64,000 nt of DNA from Mycolicibacterium litorale. Its GTDB lineage: Bacteria > Actinomycetota > Actinomycetes > Mycobacteriales > Mycobacteriaceae. Under the pieces are notes generated by a model. That model was not told the DNA's origin, did not search any database, and saw only the letters and a program-made list of their open reading frames with translations. The first letter of the stretch is position 1; every line of letters begins with the position of its first letter. Shown here one piece after another: positions 56,034-64,000 of the stretch. The stretch spans positions 744,001 through 808,000 of the forward strand of contig NZ_AP023287.1 of NCBI RefSeq assembly GCF_014218295.1, in the 5' to 3' direction. The translations under genes and the position numbers were made by a program.

Positions 56034-56664
56034 TCACCGCGCGCACCCGGCGGTGATCGTCGCCGGTCTCCGGCAGGTTCAGTTTGGTCAGGATGCTGCG
56101 GACGTGTTTTTCGACGGTGCCCTCGGTGACCCACAACCGGCGCGCGATGCCGGCGTTGGAGCGGCCCTCGGCCATCTGCACCAGCACCTCGCGCTCGCGC
56201 GCGCTCAGCACGGCCAGCGGATCGTCGCGCCGGCGCGCCGACACCAGTTCCTGCACCAGGGCCGGATCGATGATCGACGCGCCCTTGGCGATGCGCTGCA
56301 GGGTGTCGACGAAGTCGGCGACGTCGGTGACGCGGGTCTTGAGCAGGTAGCCGATGGCCCGTCCGGTCGCGAGGAGTTCGGTGGCGTGTTCGACCTCCAC
56401 GTGGGCGGACAGCACCAGGATCGCGGTGTCGGGGAGCTCGGCGCGGATCACCCGGGCGGCGTCGAGGCCCTCGGTGCTGTGGTCGGGCGGCATCCTGATG
56501 TCGACGATGACGACGTCCGGCTTCGCGGTGCGCACCAGGTCGAGCAGTTCGGTGGCGTCGGCGGCCTGGCCGACGACGTCGAAACCCGACCGGTCGAGCA
56601 GGCTGGCGAGGCCTTCGCGCAACAGCACGTCGTCGTCTGCGACCGCCACCCGCAGGGCACTCAT
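56011..56664 (-). CDS. NarL/LuxR-family response regulator
   Basis: A 217-residue regulator. Receiver: VADDDVLLREGL, phosphoacceptor Asp in VVIVDIRMPPDHSTEGLDAA, and Lys in GYLLKTRV. The LuxR-type helix-turn-helix is at about residues 152-205 (LSAREREVLVQMAEGRSNAGIARRLWVTEGTVEKHV). No sensor kinase is adjacent on this strand. It is convergent with the stand-alone receiver gene. Confidence 0.9.
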   Translation of the reverse strand: MSALRVAVADDDVLLREGLASLLDRSGFDVVGQAADATELLDLVRTAKPDVVIVDIRMPPDHSTEGLDAARVIRAELPDTAILVLSAHVEVEHATELLATGRAIGYLLKTRVTDVADFVDTLQRIAKGASIIDPALVQELVSARRRDDPLAVLSAREREVLVQMAEGRSNAGIARRLWVTEGTVEKHVRSILTKLNLPETGDDHRRVRAVITYLESL

Positions 56665-56708
56665 GACGCGCAGCTTATCCGGCGCCGCTGGTGGGTAGCC
56701 GTTTGATC

Positions 56709-57053
56709 ATGATGACGCACAAGGAGCTCTACGAGCAGTGGATCAACCGGCTGTGGGCCGGGGAACCGGTCGCGGCCGACCTGGTGGCCGAGGATTTCGT
56801 CGGGCACTGGCCCGACCGCGAGGTGCACGGGCCGGCGGAGTTGCAGGCGATCATCGACCAGACCCACCGGATGCTGTCGGATCTGACCTTCGAGATCGAG
56901 TTGGGACCGCTGGTCGACGGGGATTTCGTGATCGGGCGCTGGGTCGGCAGCGGCAAGAGCGAGCAGGGGCCGATGCGGTTCACCGGCAACGACATCCTGC
57001 GCGTGGCCGACGGCAGATTCGCCGAGTACTGGACCGGGACGTCGACGAGCTGA
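56709..57053 (+). CDS. SnoaL-like / nuclear transport factor 2-fold protein
   Basis: A 114-residue cone-shaped alpha+beta barrel protein: HKELYEQWINRLWAGEPVAADLVAEDFVGHWPDREVHGPAELQAI and ILRVADGRFAEYWTGTS. SnoaL-like proteins include cyclases and ligand carriers; no substrate can be inferred. ATG 56709 or 56712 is the start. Divergent from the NarL-type gene. Confidence 0.75.
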   Translation: MMTHKELYEQWINRLWAGEPVAADLVAEDFVGHWPDREVHGPAELQAIIDQTHRMLSDLTFEIELGPLVDGDFVIGRWVGSGKSEQGPMRFTGNDILRVADGRFAEYWTGTSTS

Positions 57054-57074
57054 GCGGTTGGCCGTCAACGCCTC

Positions 57075-57113
57075 TTGACGGCCAACACGGTGTCAAGCTA
57101 TCTTGACACCGTG
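57075..57113 (+). promoter_or_regulatory. leaderless promoter with a perfect 28-bp palindrome
   Basis: TTGACG (57075-57080) and TATCTT (57099-57104) are spaced by 18 nt, placing transcription start at about the GTG start codon (57111). A perfect palindrome with 12-bp arms (57086-57097 and 57102-57113) and a 4-nt loop covers the spacer, the -10 box and the start codon. It is a strong operator candidate, probably bound by the HTH protein it precedes. Confidence 0.7.
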
Positions 57114-57332
57114 ATCGATGTGCAGGCCCTCACCGAGGCCGCGGACGCCGCCCAGAGCCGGGACCCCGCTGTCGGCCTGCGCGCGATGAAGGCGCTTCGC
57201 CGCACGGTCGAGGCGCTCGAGGCCATGCATGTCGACAACGCGCGCAGGCACGGGTGGAGCTGGCAGGCCATCGCCGACGCGCTCGGGGTCACGCGGCAAG
57301 CCGTGCACCAGAAGCACAACCGGAGGAGATGA
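57111..57332 (+). CDS. small helix-turn-helix protein
   Basis: A 73-residue protein. Residues about 5-45 are helical (ALTEAADAAQSRDPAVGLRAMKALRRTVEALEAMHV), and the C-terminus is a sigma-like helix-turn-helix (WSWQAIADALGVTRQAVHQKHNRRR). GTG 57111 is chosen because it coincides with the expected +1 of the promoter. The Clp-N gene starts 1 nt after its stop, so the two form an operon; autoregulation through the palindrome is likely. Confidence 0.82.
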   Translation: MIDVQALTEAADAAQSRDPAVGLRAMKALRRTVEALEAMHVDNARRHGWSWQAIADALGVTRQAVHQKHNRRR

Positions 57333-57333
57333 G

Positions 57334-57873
57334 ATGTTCGAGCGCTTCAGCCGCCACGCCCGGATCGCCGTCGTGGTGGCGCAGGAAGAGGCCCGCGAAC
57401 TCCATGCCGACGAGATCCGGCCCGAACACCTCCTGCTGGGCGTGCTGGACAGCGCCGGGGGGGACCTGGCCGCCGTGTTGAGCGGCCACGGTCTGACCGC
57501 CGAGTCCGTGCGGACGCAGTTGAGCGGCGACTTCGACGCCGATGCCGCGGCGCTGCAGTCGATCGGCATCGACCTGCACGCCGTCCGCGACATCGCCGAC
57601 CGGTCCTTCGGCGCAGGCGCGTTCGACCGGGCGTTGCGCGGTGGGCGACGGCCGCGCCGCCGCCACCTCCCGTTCGTCAAACCGGCCAAGAAGGCGCTGG
57701 AGCTGGCGCTGCGCGAGGCCGTCGCACACCACGACCGCGTGATCGGTGCCGAGCACCTGCTGCTGGGCGTCCTGCGCGGCGGCGATCCGGTGGCGCTGGA
57801 TCTGGTCGCCACCCACGTCGCCCCGCAACGACTGCGCGCCGATGTCTCGGCGCTGCTCGCCAAGGCGGCGTGA
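57334..57873 (+). CDS. double Clp N-terminal domain protein
   Basis: A 179-residue protein with two Clp-N repeats (about 1-60, MFERFSRHARIAVVVAQEEARELHADEIRPEHLLLGVL; about 115-179, FVKPAKKALELALREAVAHHDRVIGAEHLLLGVLRGG). No AAA+ domain follows, so it is not ClpC/ClpB itself. Such stand-alone Clp-N proteins may act as adaptors, decoys or ligand sensors. ATG 57334 follows GGAGGAG. Operon with the HTH gene. Confidence 0.85.
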   Translation: MFERFSRHARIAVVVAQEEARELHADEIRPEHLLLGVLDSAGGDLAAVLSGHGLTAESVRTQLSGDFDADAAALQSIGIDLHAVRDIADRSFGAGAFDRALRGGRRPRRRHLPFVKPAKKALELALREAVAHHDRVIGAEHLLLGVLRGGDPVALDLVATHVAPQRLRADVSALLAKAA

Positions 57874-57877
57874 GGCC

Positions 57878-58747
57878 TCAGCCGAACGCCAGCGCCAGCG
57901 CCACGGCCACCGCCCACACCAGCATGGTCAGTCCGGTGTCGCGCAGCACGGGGATCAGGTCCTTGCCGCCCAGCCCGCCCCGCACCGGGCGGGCCGCCCG
58001 CACCGCCAGCGGCAGGGCGATCAGGCCGACCGCGCACCACGGCGTGGCGAGCATCAGCACCAGCGTCAGCGTGAACGCGGTGAGCATCAGCACCTGGTAC
58101 AGCAGCCGGGTGCGGGCGTCGCCGAGGCGCACGGCCAGCGTGATCTTGCCCGATTCGCGATCGGTGGGGATGTCGCGGAGGTTGTTGGCGACCAGCACCG
58201 CCGACGACAGCGCACCCATCGCGACCGCCAGCGCGAGCCCGACCCAGTCGACGCGCATCGCCTGCGTGTACTGCGTGCCGAGCACCGCGATCAGCCCGAA
58301 GAACACGAACACCGCGATCTCGCCGAGGCCGATGTAGCCGTACGGTTTCGAGCCGCCGGTGTAGAGCCAGGCGCCCGCGATGCAGACGGCGCCGACGGCG
58401 ATCAGCCACGGCGCGCTGGCCACCGCCAGCACCAGGCCGGCCACCGCGCCCACGGCCAGGCTGACCACCGCCGCGGTCAGCACCGCCCGCGGCGACGCCA
58501 GCCGGGACCCCACCAACCGCAGCGGTCCAGACCGCACGTCGTCGGTGCCGCGGATCCCGTCGGAGTAGTCGTTGGCGTAGTTCACGCCGATGATCAGCGC
58601 GACGGCGACGACGAACGCCAACAGCGCTTTCCACCACACCACACCGTCGAGCCACGCGGCCGCCCCGGTGCCGGCGATCACCGGTGAGACGGCGTTGGGC
58701 AGCGTGCGGGGGCGGGCGCCCTCGACCCATTCGGCGAAACTTGCCAC
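57878..58747 (-). CDS. menA: 1,4-dihydroxy-2-naphthoate polyprenyltransferase
   Basis: A 289-residue membrane prenyltransferase with about eight or nine helices, attaching the polyprenyl chain to 1,4-dihydroxy-2-naphthoate in menaquinone synthesis. The first aspartate motif is [15 protein letters not shown] and the second [17 protein letters not shown] 58747 gives [18 protein letters not shown], the same start as M. tuberculosis MenA (Rv0534c). It is divergent from the purine phosphorylase gene. Confidence 0.96.
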   Translation of the reverse strand: MASFAEWVEGARPRTLPNAVSPVIAGTGAAAWLDGVVWWKALLAFVVAVALIIGVNYANDYSDGIRGTDDVRSGPLRLVGSRLASPRAVLTAAVVSLAVGAVAGLVLAVASAPWLIAVGAVCIAGAWLYTGGSKPYGYIGLGEIAVFVFFGLIAVLGTQYTQAMRVDWVGLALAVAMGALSSAVLVANNLRDIPTDRESGKITLAVRLGDARTRLLYQVLMLTAFTLTLVLMLATPWCAVGLIALPLAVRAARPVRGGLGGKDLIPVLRDTGLTMLVWAVAVALALAFG

Positions 58748-58808
58748 GCGCGCAATCGTCGCACGCCCCGGCCGCGTCACCCCCTCCGTCACCCCGGCCG
58801 GGCGCGGG

Positions 58809-59603
58809 ATGGCCGACAATGGTCCGATGCTGGGAGTGATCGGCGGTAGCGGCTTCTACTCGTTCTTCGGCCCGGACGCGCGCAGCGTCAGCCTCGACAC
58901 GCCCTACGGGGCGCCGAGCGCACCGATCACGGTCGGCACGGTCGGCGAGCACGAGGTGGCGTTCCTGCCGCGGCACGGCGTCGACCACGAGTACTCGCCG
59001 CACACCGTGCCCTACCGGGCCAACATGTGGGCGCTGCGCGCGCTGGGCGTGCGGCGGATCTTCGGCCCGTGCGCGGTGGGCAGCCTCACGCCCGACCTCG
59101 GGCCGGGGTCGATGGTGGTGCCCGACCAGCTCGTGGACCGCACCAGCGGTCGTGCCGACACCTACTTCGACTCCGGCGGCATCCACGTCGGTTTCGCCGA
59201 TCCGTACTGCCCGTCGCTGCGCGCGGCGGCCACCGGCCTGCCGGGGGTGGTGGACGGCGGCACGATGGTGGTGATCCAGGGGCCGCGGTTCTCCACCCGC
59301 GCGGAGAGCCGATGGTTCGCGAGCCAGGGCTTCACGCTGGTCAACATGACCGGCTACCCGGAAGCCGTGCTGGCCCGGGAACTGGAGATGTGTTACGCGG
59401 CAATCGCGCTCGTCACCGACCTGGACGCGGGCATCGAGACCGGCGAGGGGGTGACGGCGGTGGACGTCTTCGCCGAGTTCCAGCGCAACCTCGTGCCGTT
59501 CAAGAAGCTGGTGCACGAGGCGATCGACCAGGTCGCCGTGGAGCGGACCTGTGCGCACTGCCTGCCGCACGAAGGAGTGACGCTGCCGATCGAGTTGCCA
59601 TGA
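58809..59603 (+). CDS. pnp: 5'-methylthioadenosine/purine nucleoside phosphorylase (Rv0535 type)
   Basis: A 264-residue PNP/MTAP-family enzyme cleaving purine nucleosides or methylthioadenosine with phosphate. The phosphate site is [11 protein letters not shown], then [25 protein letters not shown] and the purine-site [23 protein letters not shown] 58809 gives the M. tuberculosis length; ATG 58827 is possible. A C-x2-C pair (TCAHC) is near the C-terminus. The stop overlaps galE3 (ATGA). Confidence 0.92.
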   Translation: MADNGPMLGVIGGSGFYSFFGPDARSVSLDTPYGAPSAPITVGTVGEHEVAFLPRHGVDHEYSPHTVPYRANMWALRALGVRRIFGPCAVGSLTPDLGPGSMVVPDQLVDRTSGRADTYFDSGGIHVGFADPYCPSLRAAATGLPGVVDGGTMVVIQGPRFSTRAESRWFASQGFTLVNMTGYPEAVLARELEMCYAAIALVTDLDAGIETGEGVTAVDVFAEFQRNLVPFKKLVHEAIDQVAVERTCAHCLPHEGVTLPIELP

Positions 59604-60631
59604 GGGTGCTGCTGACCGGCGCGGCCGGCTTCATCGGCTCGCGGGTGCGGGCCGCGCTGGAGGGCGCGGGCCAGGAGGTCGTCGCCCTGGACGTGATGCT
59701 GCCCGCCGCGCACGGCCGGGGTGCGCAGGCCCCCGCCGAGACGCACCTCGTCGACGTCCGTGATGCGGCCGCGCTGGCCCCGCTGCTCGACGGGGTCGAC
59801 GTCGTCTGTCATCAGGCCGCCGTGGTCGGTGCCGGCGTCAACGCCGCCGACGCGCCGTCGTACGGCAGTCACAACGATTACGGCACCACCGTACTGCTCG
59901 CCGAGATGTTCGCCGCGGGCATCGACAAGCTCGTGCTGGCGTCGTCGATGGTGGTGTACGGCCAGGGCCGATTCGACTGTCCCGACCACGGCCGCGTCGA
60001 CCCGCTACCGCGCACCCGCGCCGATCTGGACGCCGGCGAGTTCGAACACCGCTGCCCGACCTGCGGTGCGCCGCTGCAGTGGCGTCTGGTCGGCGAGGAC
60101 GAGCCGCTGCGGCCGCGAAGTCTCTACGCCGCAAGCAAAGTCGCCCAGGAGCACTACGCGCTGGCATGGGCGGAGGCCACCGGCGGCTCGGTCCTGGCGC
60201 TGCGCTACCACAACGTCTACGGACCGCACATGCCCCGCGACACCCCGTACAGCGGGGTGGCGGCGATCTTCCGATCGGAACTCGAGAACGGAGACGTGCC
60301 AAGGGTTTTCGAGGACGGCGGCCAGATGCGCGACTTCGTCCACGTCGACGACGTGGCGGCGGCGAACCTCGCGGCGGTGGAATCACCGCTCACCGGGTTC
60401 GAGGCGTTCAACGTCTGCTCCGGCCGACCGATCTCGATCATCGAGGTCGCCACCGAACTGTGTGAGATCCGCGGCGCCGCACCGCCGGTGGTGACCGGGC
60501 AGTACCGCAGCGGCGACGTCCGCCACATCGTCGCCTCCCCGAAGCACGCCGCCGAGCGGCTCGGGTTCCGGGCCGCGGTCGACCCGCGGGACGGCCTCCG
60601 GGAGTTCGCGTTCGCACCGCTGCGGACGTGA
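59600..60631 (+). CDS. galE3: NAD-dependent epimerase/dehydratase with zinc-ribbon-like insert (GalE3 type)
   Basis: A 343-residue extended SDR with intact motifs: TGAAGFIGS and Tyr176-x3-Lys180 (YAASK), plus ASSMVVYG. After the serine loop it has an insert with CPDH (Cys127, His130) and CPTC (Cys152, Cys155), the spacing expected of a zinc ribbon. It is probably a nucleotide-sugar epimerase or dehydratase, substrate unknown. ATG 59600 is coupled to pnp; an alpha/beta hydrolase gene follows after 1 nt. Confidence 0.88.
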   Translation: MRVLLTGAAGFIGSRVRAALEGAGQEVVALDVMLPAAHGRGAQAPAETHLVDVRDAAALAPLLDGVDVVCHQAAVVGAGVNAADAPSYGSHNDYGTTVLLAEMFAAGIDKLVLASSMVVYGQGRFDCPDHGRVDPLPRTRADLDAGEFEHRCPTCGAPLQWRLVGEDEPLRPRSLYAASKVAQEHYALAWAEATGGSVLALRYHNVYGPHMPRDTPYSGVAAIFRSELENGDVPRVFEDGGQMRDFVHVDDVAAANLAAVESPLTGFEAFNVCSGRPISIIEVATELCEIRGAAPPVVTGQYRSGDVRHIVASPKHAAERLGFRAAVDPRDGLREFAFAPLRT

Positions 60632-60632
60632 C

Positions 60633-61460
60633 GTGCACCGCTGGGCGCGCATCCTCGTTATCGTCGTCCTCGTGGCGACAGGAGCGTTGGGGCTGCTGTG
60701 GACCCAGCAGCGACGGCTGATCTACTTCCCGGCACCGGGCCCCGTGCCGTCGGCGACCGCGGTGGCGCCCGGCGCGCGCGACGTCGTGGTGCGCACCGCG
60801 GACGGTGTGGACCTCGGTGGCTGGTTCTTCCCTGCCGCCGGACGCGGCCCCGCGGTCCTGGTGTGCAACGGCAACGGCGGCGACCGGTCGATGCGCGCGG
60901 CGCTGGCGCTCGCGCTGCGGCGCATGGGGTTGTCGGTGCTGCTGTTCGACTACCGCGGCTACGGCGGCAATCCCGGCCGGCCCGGCGAAGACGGGTTGGC
61001 CGCCGACGCCCGCGCGGCCCGCGCCTGGTTGGCCGCCCAACCGGAGGTCGACCCGGCGCGCCTGGTCTACTTCGGCGAGTCCCTCGGTGGCGCCGTCGCG
61101 GTGGGCCTGGCCGTCGAGCGGCCGCCGGCCGCGCTGATCCTGCGCTCTCCGTTCACCTCGCTGGCCGACGTCGGTGCCACCCACTATCCGTGGCTGCCGG
61201 TGCGCCGGTTGCTGATCGACCGCTACCCGTCGATCGACCGGATCGCGAGGGTGGGCGCCCCGCTGCTGGTCATCGCCGGCGACCGTGACGACATCGTGCC
61301 GACCGAGCTGAGCCGGCGGCTGTTCGACGCAGCGGGGGAGCCGAAGCAGTTCGTCCTCGTCCCCGGCGCCGGGCACAACGACGCGGCGCTGCTCGACGGC
61401 CGGCTGATGCTCGGGGCGATCGAGCGGTTCCTGGTGCAGACCTCGGTGCTCGGCGGGTAG
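60633..61460 (+). CDS. membrane-anchored alpha/beta hydrolase (ABHD13/BEM46-like)
   Basis: A 275-residue hydrolase with an N-terminal membrane anchor (about 5-25). The oxyanion region is VCNGNGGDRS, the nucleophile elbow YFGESLGG, the acid in IAGDRDDIVP, and the catalytic His in PGAGHNDA. Family members are depalmitoylase- or lipase-like; the substrate is unknown. The start is GTG 60633. Confidence 0.86.
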   Translation: MHRWARILVIVVLVATGALGLLWTQQRRLIYFPAPGPVPSATAVAPGARDVVVRTADGVDLGGWFFPAAGRGPAVLVCNGNGGDRSMRAALALALRRMGLSVLLFDYRGYGGNPGRPGEDGLAADARAARAWLAAQPEVDPARLVYFGESLGGAVAVGLAVERPPAALILRSPFTSLADVGATHYPWLPVRRLLIDRYPSIDRIARVGAPLLVIAGDRDDIVPTELSRRLFDAAGEPKQFVLVPGAGHNDAALLDGRLMLGAIERFLVQTSVLGG

Positions 61461-61480
61461 GCCGGGGCGATACTGACTGC

Positions 61481-62602
61481 GTGACCCCGATATGTGAACA
61501 GTTCGGCATCGACTTCCCCCTCTTTGCGTTCAGCCACTGCCGCGACGTCGTCGCCGCCGTGACGAACGCAGGCGGTTTCGGGGTGCTCGGGGCGACCGCC
61601 TACACCCCCGAGCAGTTGGACCGGGAGCTCAGCTGGATCGACGAGCACGTCGGCGGCAAACCGTACGGCGCCGACATCATCGTGCCGGCGAAGTTCGAGG
61701 GGAAGGGGGAGAACCTCTCCCGTGGCCAGCTCGCCGACCGGATCCCCGCCGAATACCGCGAATTCGTCACCCGGCTGCTCGCCGACCACGACATCGAACT
61801 CGACGGCGCACCGCGGCTCGGCGGGTCGTCGCTGTCGGGGGACACCGGCCGTGAACTGCTCGACGTCGCGATGAGCCATCCGATCAAGCTGATCGCCAAC
61901 GCGCTTGGTGTGCCGCCGGACTACATGATCGAGGCGGGTCGCGAACGCGGGGTTCCGGTCGCCGCGCTCGTCGGGGCACGCGAGCACGCGGTCAAACAGG
62001 TCGCCGCCGGCGTCGACCTGATCGTCGCGCAGGGCACCGAGGCCGGCGGGCACTGCGGTGAGGTGACCACGCTGGTGCTGATCCCTGAGGTCATCGAGGC
62101 CATCGAGGCGACCGGGACCGCGGTGCCGGTGCTCGCGGCCGGGGGCATCGTGACCGGCAGGCAGATGGCAGCCGCGGTGGCAATGGGCGCCGACGGGGCG
62201 TGGACCGGGTCGGTGTGGCTGACCACCGAGGAGGCCGAGACCGCCCCGCACACCGTGCAGAAGATGCTGGCCGCCACCAGCCGCGACACCGTGCGCTCGG
62301 CGGGCCGCACCGGAAAGCCGGCCCGGCAACTGGTGTCGGACTGGACGCAGGCGTGGGCGCCGCGCGGCGACCGTGCGCCGCTGCCGTTGCCGCTGCAGAA
62401 CATGCTCGCCGAACCGCTGCTGCGCCGCATCGACGTGCTCGCCGCCCAGGGCCACCCGGGCGCACAGCAGCTGGCCACCTACTTCGTCGGTCAGGGCGTC
62501 GGGTTGATGAACAAGGTGAAACCGGCGCGTGAGGTGGTCCGCGAGTTCATCGAGGACTACCTGGGCGCCGCCGAACGGCTGGGCAACTCGCTGCCGGACT
62601 GA
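61481..62602 (+). CDS. nitronate monooxygenase family protein
   Basis: A 373-residue FMN TIM-barrel enzyme of the 2-nitropropane dioxygenase family: FAFSHCRDVVAAVTNAGGFGVLGA at the N-terminus, VDLIVAQGTEAGGHCG at the FMN-phosphate region, and VLAAGGIVTGRQMAAAVAMGADGAWTG. It oxidises nitronates, or related substrates, with O2. The start is GTG 61481. Convergent with the sensor kinase gene, 4 nt between stops. Confidence 0.88.
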   Translation: MTPICEQFGIDFPLFAFSHCRDVVAAVTNAGGFGVLGATAYTPEQLDRELSWIDEHVGGKPYGADIIVPAKFEGKGENLSRGQLADRIPAEYREFVTRLLADHDIELDGAPRLGGSSLSGDTGRELLDVAMSHPIKLIANALGVPPDYMIEAGRERGVPVAALVGAREHAVKQVAAGVDLIVAQGTEAGGHCGEVTTLVLIPEVIEAIEATGTAVPVLAAGGIVTGRQMAAAVAMGADGAWTGSVWLTTEEAETAPHTVQKMLAATSRDTVRSAGRTGKPARQLVSDWTQAWAPRGDRAPLPLPLQNMLAEPLLRRIDVLAAQGHPGAQQLATYFVGQGVGLMNKVKPAREVVREFIEDYLGAAERLGNSLPD

Positions 62603-62606
62603 GCGG

Positions 62607-63644
62607 TCAGGCCAGCGGCAACCGCACCTCGAACCGCGCACCGGTGTCGAGGTTGTGCGCCGACAGCGTGCCGCGGTGCGCCTGCACCAGCCCGGCGGCG
62701 ATCGCCAGTCCCAGGCCCGACCCGCTGGGCAGCGACGAATCCTCGCGTGGCACACGGTCGTTCGACCCGCGGTAGGCGACGTCGAACACCCGCGGCAGAT
62801 CCGCCTCGTCGATCCCGACCCCGGTGTCGTCGACGCGGGCCCACGCCACGTCCTCGTCGGAGCCGAGCGCCAACTGCACGCGCCCGCCCTCGGGCGTGTG
62901 GGCGATCGCGTTGGCGACCAGGTTGGACAGCACCCGCACCAGCGCGCGGTCGCTGCCGAGCACCCGCACCGGTTTGTCGGGCAGCTCCGCGCGCAGCTGC
63001 ACGCCCGCGCGTTCGGCGGCGATCCGGTGCGCGGCCAGCACGTCGTCGACCACCTCGTCGAGGGCGACCCGGTCGAAGGCCGGCTGCACCGCACCGGCGT
63101 TGATCTTGCTCATCTCGAACAGGTCGTCGACCATCTCCGAGAGCCGGATGGACTCCTGCTCGATGTGCTTGGCGTGGGCGCGTACCTCGTCCCCGTCGAC
63201 CAGCCCGTCGGCGATGGCCTCCGACACCGCGCGGATCCCGGCCAGCGGGGTGCGCAGGTCGTGGCTGACGAAGGCGACCAGCCGGCGGCGCGACATCTCG
63301 GCGGACCGCTCGGAGTCGCGGATCTCCTGTTCCCATACGGTGCGGCGGGCCTGATAGCGGCCGAGCATGACCGCGCCGGGAATGGTGACCACCGCGACGA
63401 CCACGAGCACCACCGCGATCGGCTCGAAGGTCTGGGTGATCATGAACCCGCTGGCACCCAGCACGCCGGTGAACGTGGCCAGCACCGGGATCAGCACCAG
63501 CACCACCATGCTGACCGCCAGCGACCACGTCCGGGCCAGCCGGATGATCAGCGCACCGGCCAGCACCACGGGTATCGAGCAGGCCAGCGCCCAGGCGCCG
63601 ATCTCCCAGAGGTCAGTTGCCGGCACCGGTGCTCTGGCCTTCAC
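62607..63644 (-). CDS. sensor histidine kinase
   Basis: A 345-residue kinase with three membrane helices (about 15-36, 41-63 and 75-95) and almost no extracytoplasmic domain. The dimerisation box has His128 in [12 protein letters not shown], and the ATPase domain has [25 protein letters not shown] and [13 protein letters not shown]. The input may be membrane-borne. GTG 63644 overlaps the regulator gene by 32 nt; GTG 63626 would overlap by 14. Confidence 0.9.
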   Translation of the reverse strand: MKARAPVPATDLWEIGAWALACSIPVVLAGALIIRLARTWSLAVSMVVLVLIPVLATFTGVLGASGFMITQTFEPIAVVLVVVAVVTIPGAVMLGRYQARRTVWEQEIRDSERSAEMSRRRLVAFVSHDLRTPLAGIRAVSEAIADGLVDGDEVRAHAKHIEQESIRLSEMVDDLFEMSKINAGAVQPAFDRVALDEVVDDVLAAHRIAAERAGVQLRAELPDKPVRVLGSDRALVRVLSNLVANAIAHTPEGGRVQLALGSDEDVAWARVDDTGVGIDEADLPRVFDVAYRGSNDRVPREDSSLPSGSGLGLAIAAGLVQAHRGTLSAHNLDTGARFEVRLPLA

Positions 63645-64000
63645 GAGCGCCGGCGGCCTCGCTCCACATGTAGCCGCGGCCCCAGACGGTCTGCACCCGG
63701 TGCTGATCGCCCAGCTTCGAGCGCAGCCGTTTGACGTGCACCGTCACGGTGGACAGATCGCCGAATTCCCAGCGCCAGACCTGTTTGAGGAGCTCTTCGC
63801 GGCTGAACACCGTGTCGGCGTGGGTGAGGAAGAACAGCAGCAGGTCGAACTCGCGGTTGGTCAGGCTGACCGGCCGGCCGTCGACGGTGACCGACCGGGC
63901 GGCCGTGGACACGATGAGGTCACCGACCCGCAGGTCGACGGGCACCGCGCCGACCGGCGCCGGGGTGCGGCGCAGCACCGACCGCACCCGCAGCGCGAGT
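63613..64000 (-). CDS. OmpR-family response regulator, C-terminal part (5' end outside window)
   Basis: The visible 128 residues are the end of the receiver linker and a complete OmpR/PhoB winged helix: [32 protein letters not shown], then [18 protein letters not shown] and VWGRGYMW. The frame runs off the window at base 64000. It precedes and overlaps its cognate kinase gene, so the pair forms a two-component system. Confidence 0.9.
   Translation of the reverse strand, partial: LALRVRSVLRRTPAPVGAVPVDLRVGDLIVSTAARSVTVDGRPVSLTNREFDLLLFFLTHADTVFSREELLKQVWRWEFGDLSTVTVHVKRLRSKLGDQHRVQTVWGRGYMWSEAAGAREGQSTGAGN

Noticed and set aside
57093..59570. 825-codon open frame on the minus strand spanning the Clp-N, menA and pnp genes
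   Set aside because: The product is arginine-rich low complexity crossing well-supported genes on both strands; it is an artefact of base composition.

Overview
The window is a high-GC actinobacterial chromosome segment, almost certainly from a fast-growing Mycobacterium (Mycolicibacterium). Gene order and protein sequence follow the M. tuberculosis block Rv0462-Rv0536 closely: lpdC, ramB, aceA(icl), fadB2, hbhA, deoC, murB, lprQ, mshA, gpmA, senX3-regX3, ppx1, proC, galE2, serB1, hemA-C-D-B, hemL, the ccs cytochrome c maturation genes, menA, a purine phosphorylase and galE3. I found no tRNA or rRNA gene, no prophage, no complete insertion sequence and no CRISPR array.

Layout. 1-6.3 kb is central carbon metabolism: the end of lpdC, the RamB regulator, an acyl-ACP thioesterase, isocitrate lyase and a 3-hydroxyacyl-CoA dehydrogenase. 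6.3-8.2 kb is a variable insert (DUF559/AbiEi-like protein and a PPK2 kinase) where M. tuberculosis has umaA and pcaA. 8.2-12.9 kb holds TetR, DUF445, XRE and hbhA genes and deoC. 12.9-16.6 kb is a leftward cluster (DUF2993, nitrilase-like, methyltransferase, two DUF2505 proteins) interrupted by a 30-bp minisatellite. 16.6-26 kb carries murB, an L,D-transpeptidase, mycothiol synthesis and the SenX3-RegX3 system, then a decayed 13E12-type HNH gene. 26.4-37 kb holds ppx1, proC, a 33-residue ribosomal protein (bS22 type), galE2, an acyltransferase, a HadA-like dehydratase and serB1. 37-42 kb is the tetrapyrrole operon hemACDB, completed by hemL at 46.8 kb. 42-46.8 kb is accessory: small membrane proteins, an APH(3'')-like phosphotransferase, a DUF2236 oxygenase with a TetR gene, and a flavin split-barrel protein. 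48-54 kb is the translationally coupled ResA/CcdA/Ccs1/CcsA haem-ligation operon ending in a MinD-like ATPase. 54-64 kb has an aminotransferase, response regulators, a leaderless HTH/Clp-N pair, menA, a purine phosphorylase, galE3, a nitronate monooxygenase and a two-component system cut by the window end.

Working together: haem made by hemACDB and hemL is the substrate of the nearby ccs genes, and menA makes menaquinone for the same respiratory chain. RamB sits beside the glyoxylate gene it is known to control. Most operons use 1-4 nt stop/start overlaps (ATGA, GTGA, TGATG).

The most unusual signals are not ordinary genes. They are a family of 56-58-nt palindromes at gene ends, two of which bracket the DUF559 gene so that its stop codon lies inside one; a 64-nt dispersed repeat present once between genes and once inside the ccdA reading frame; a 30-bp minisatellite holding the stop codon of a methyltransferase gene; and a perfect 28-bp palindrome over a leaderless promoter ahead of the HTH/Clp-N pair.
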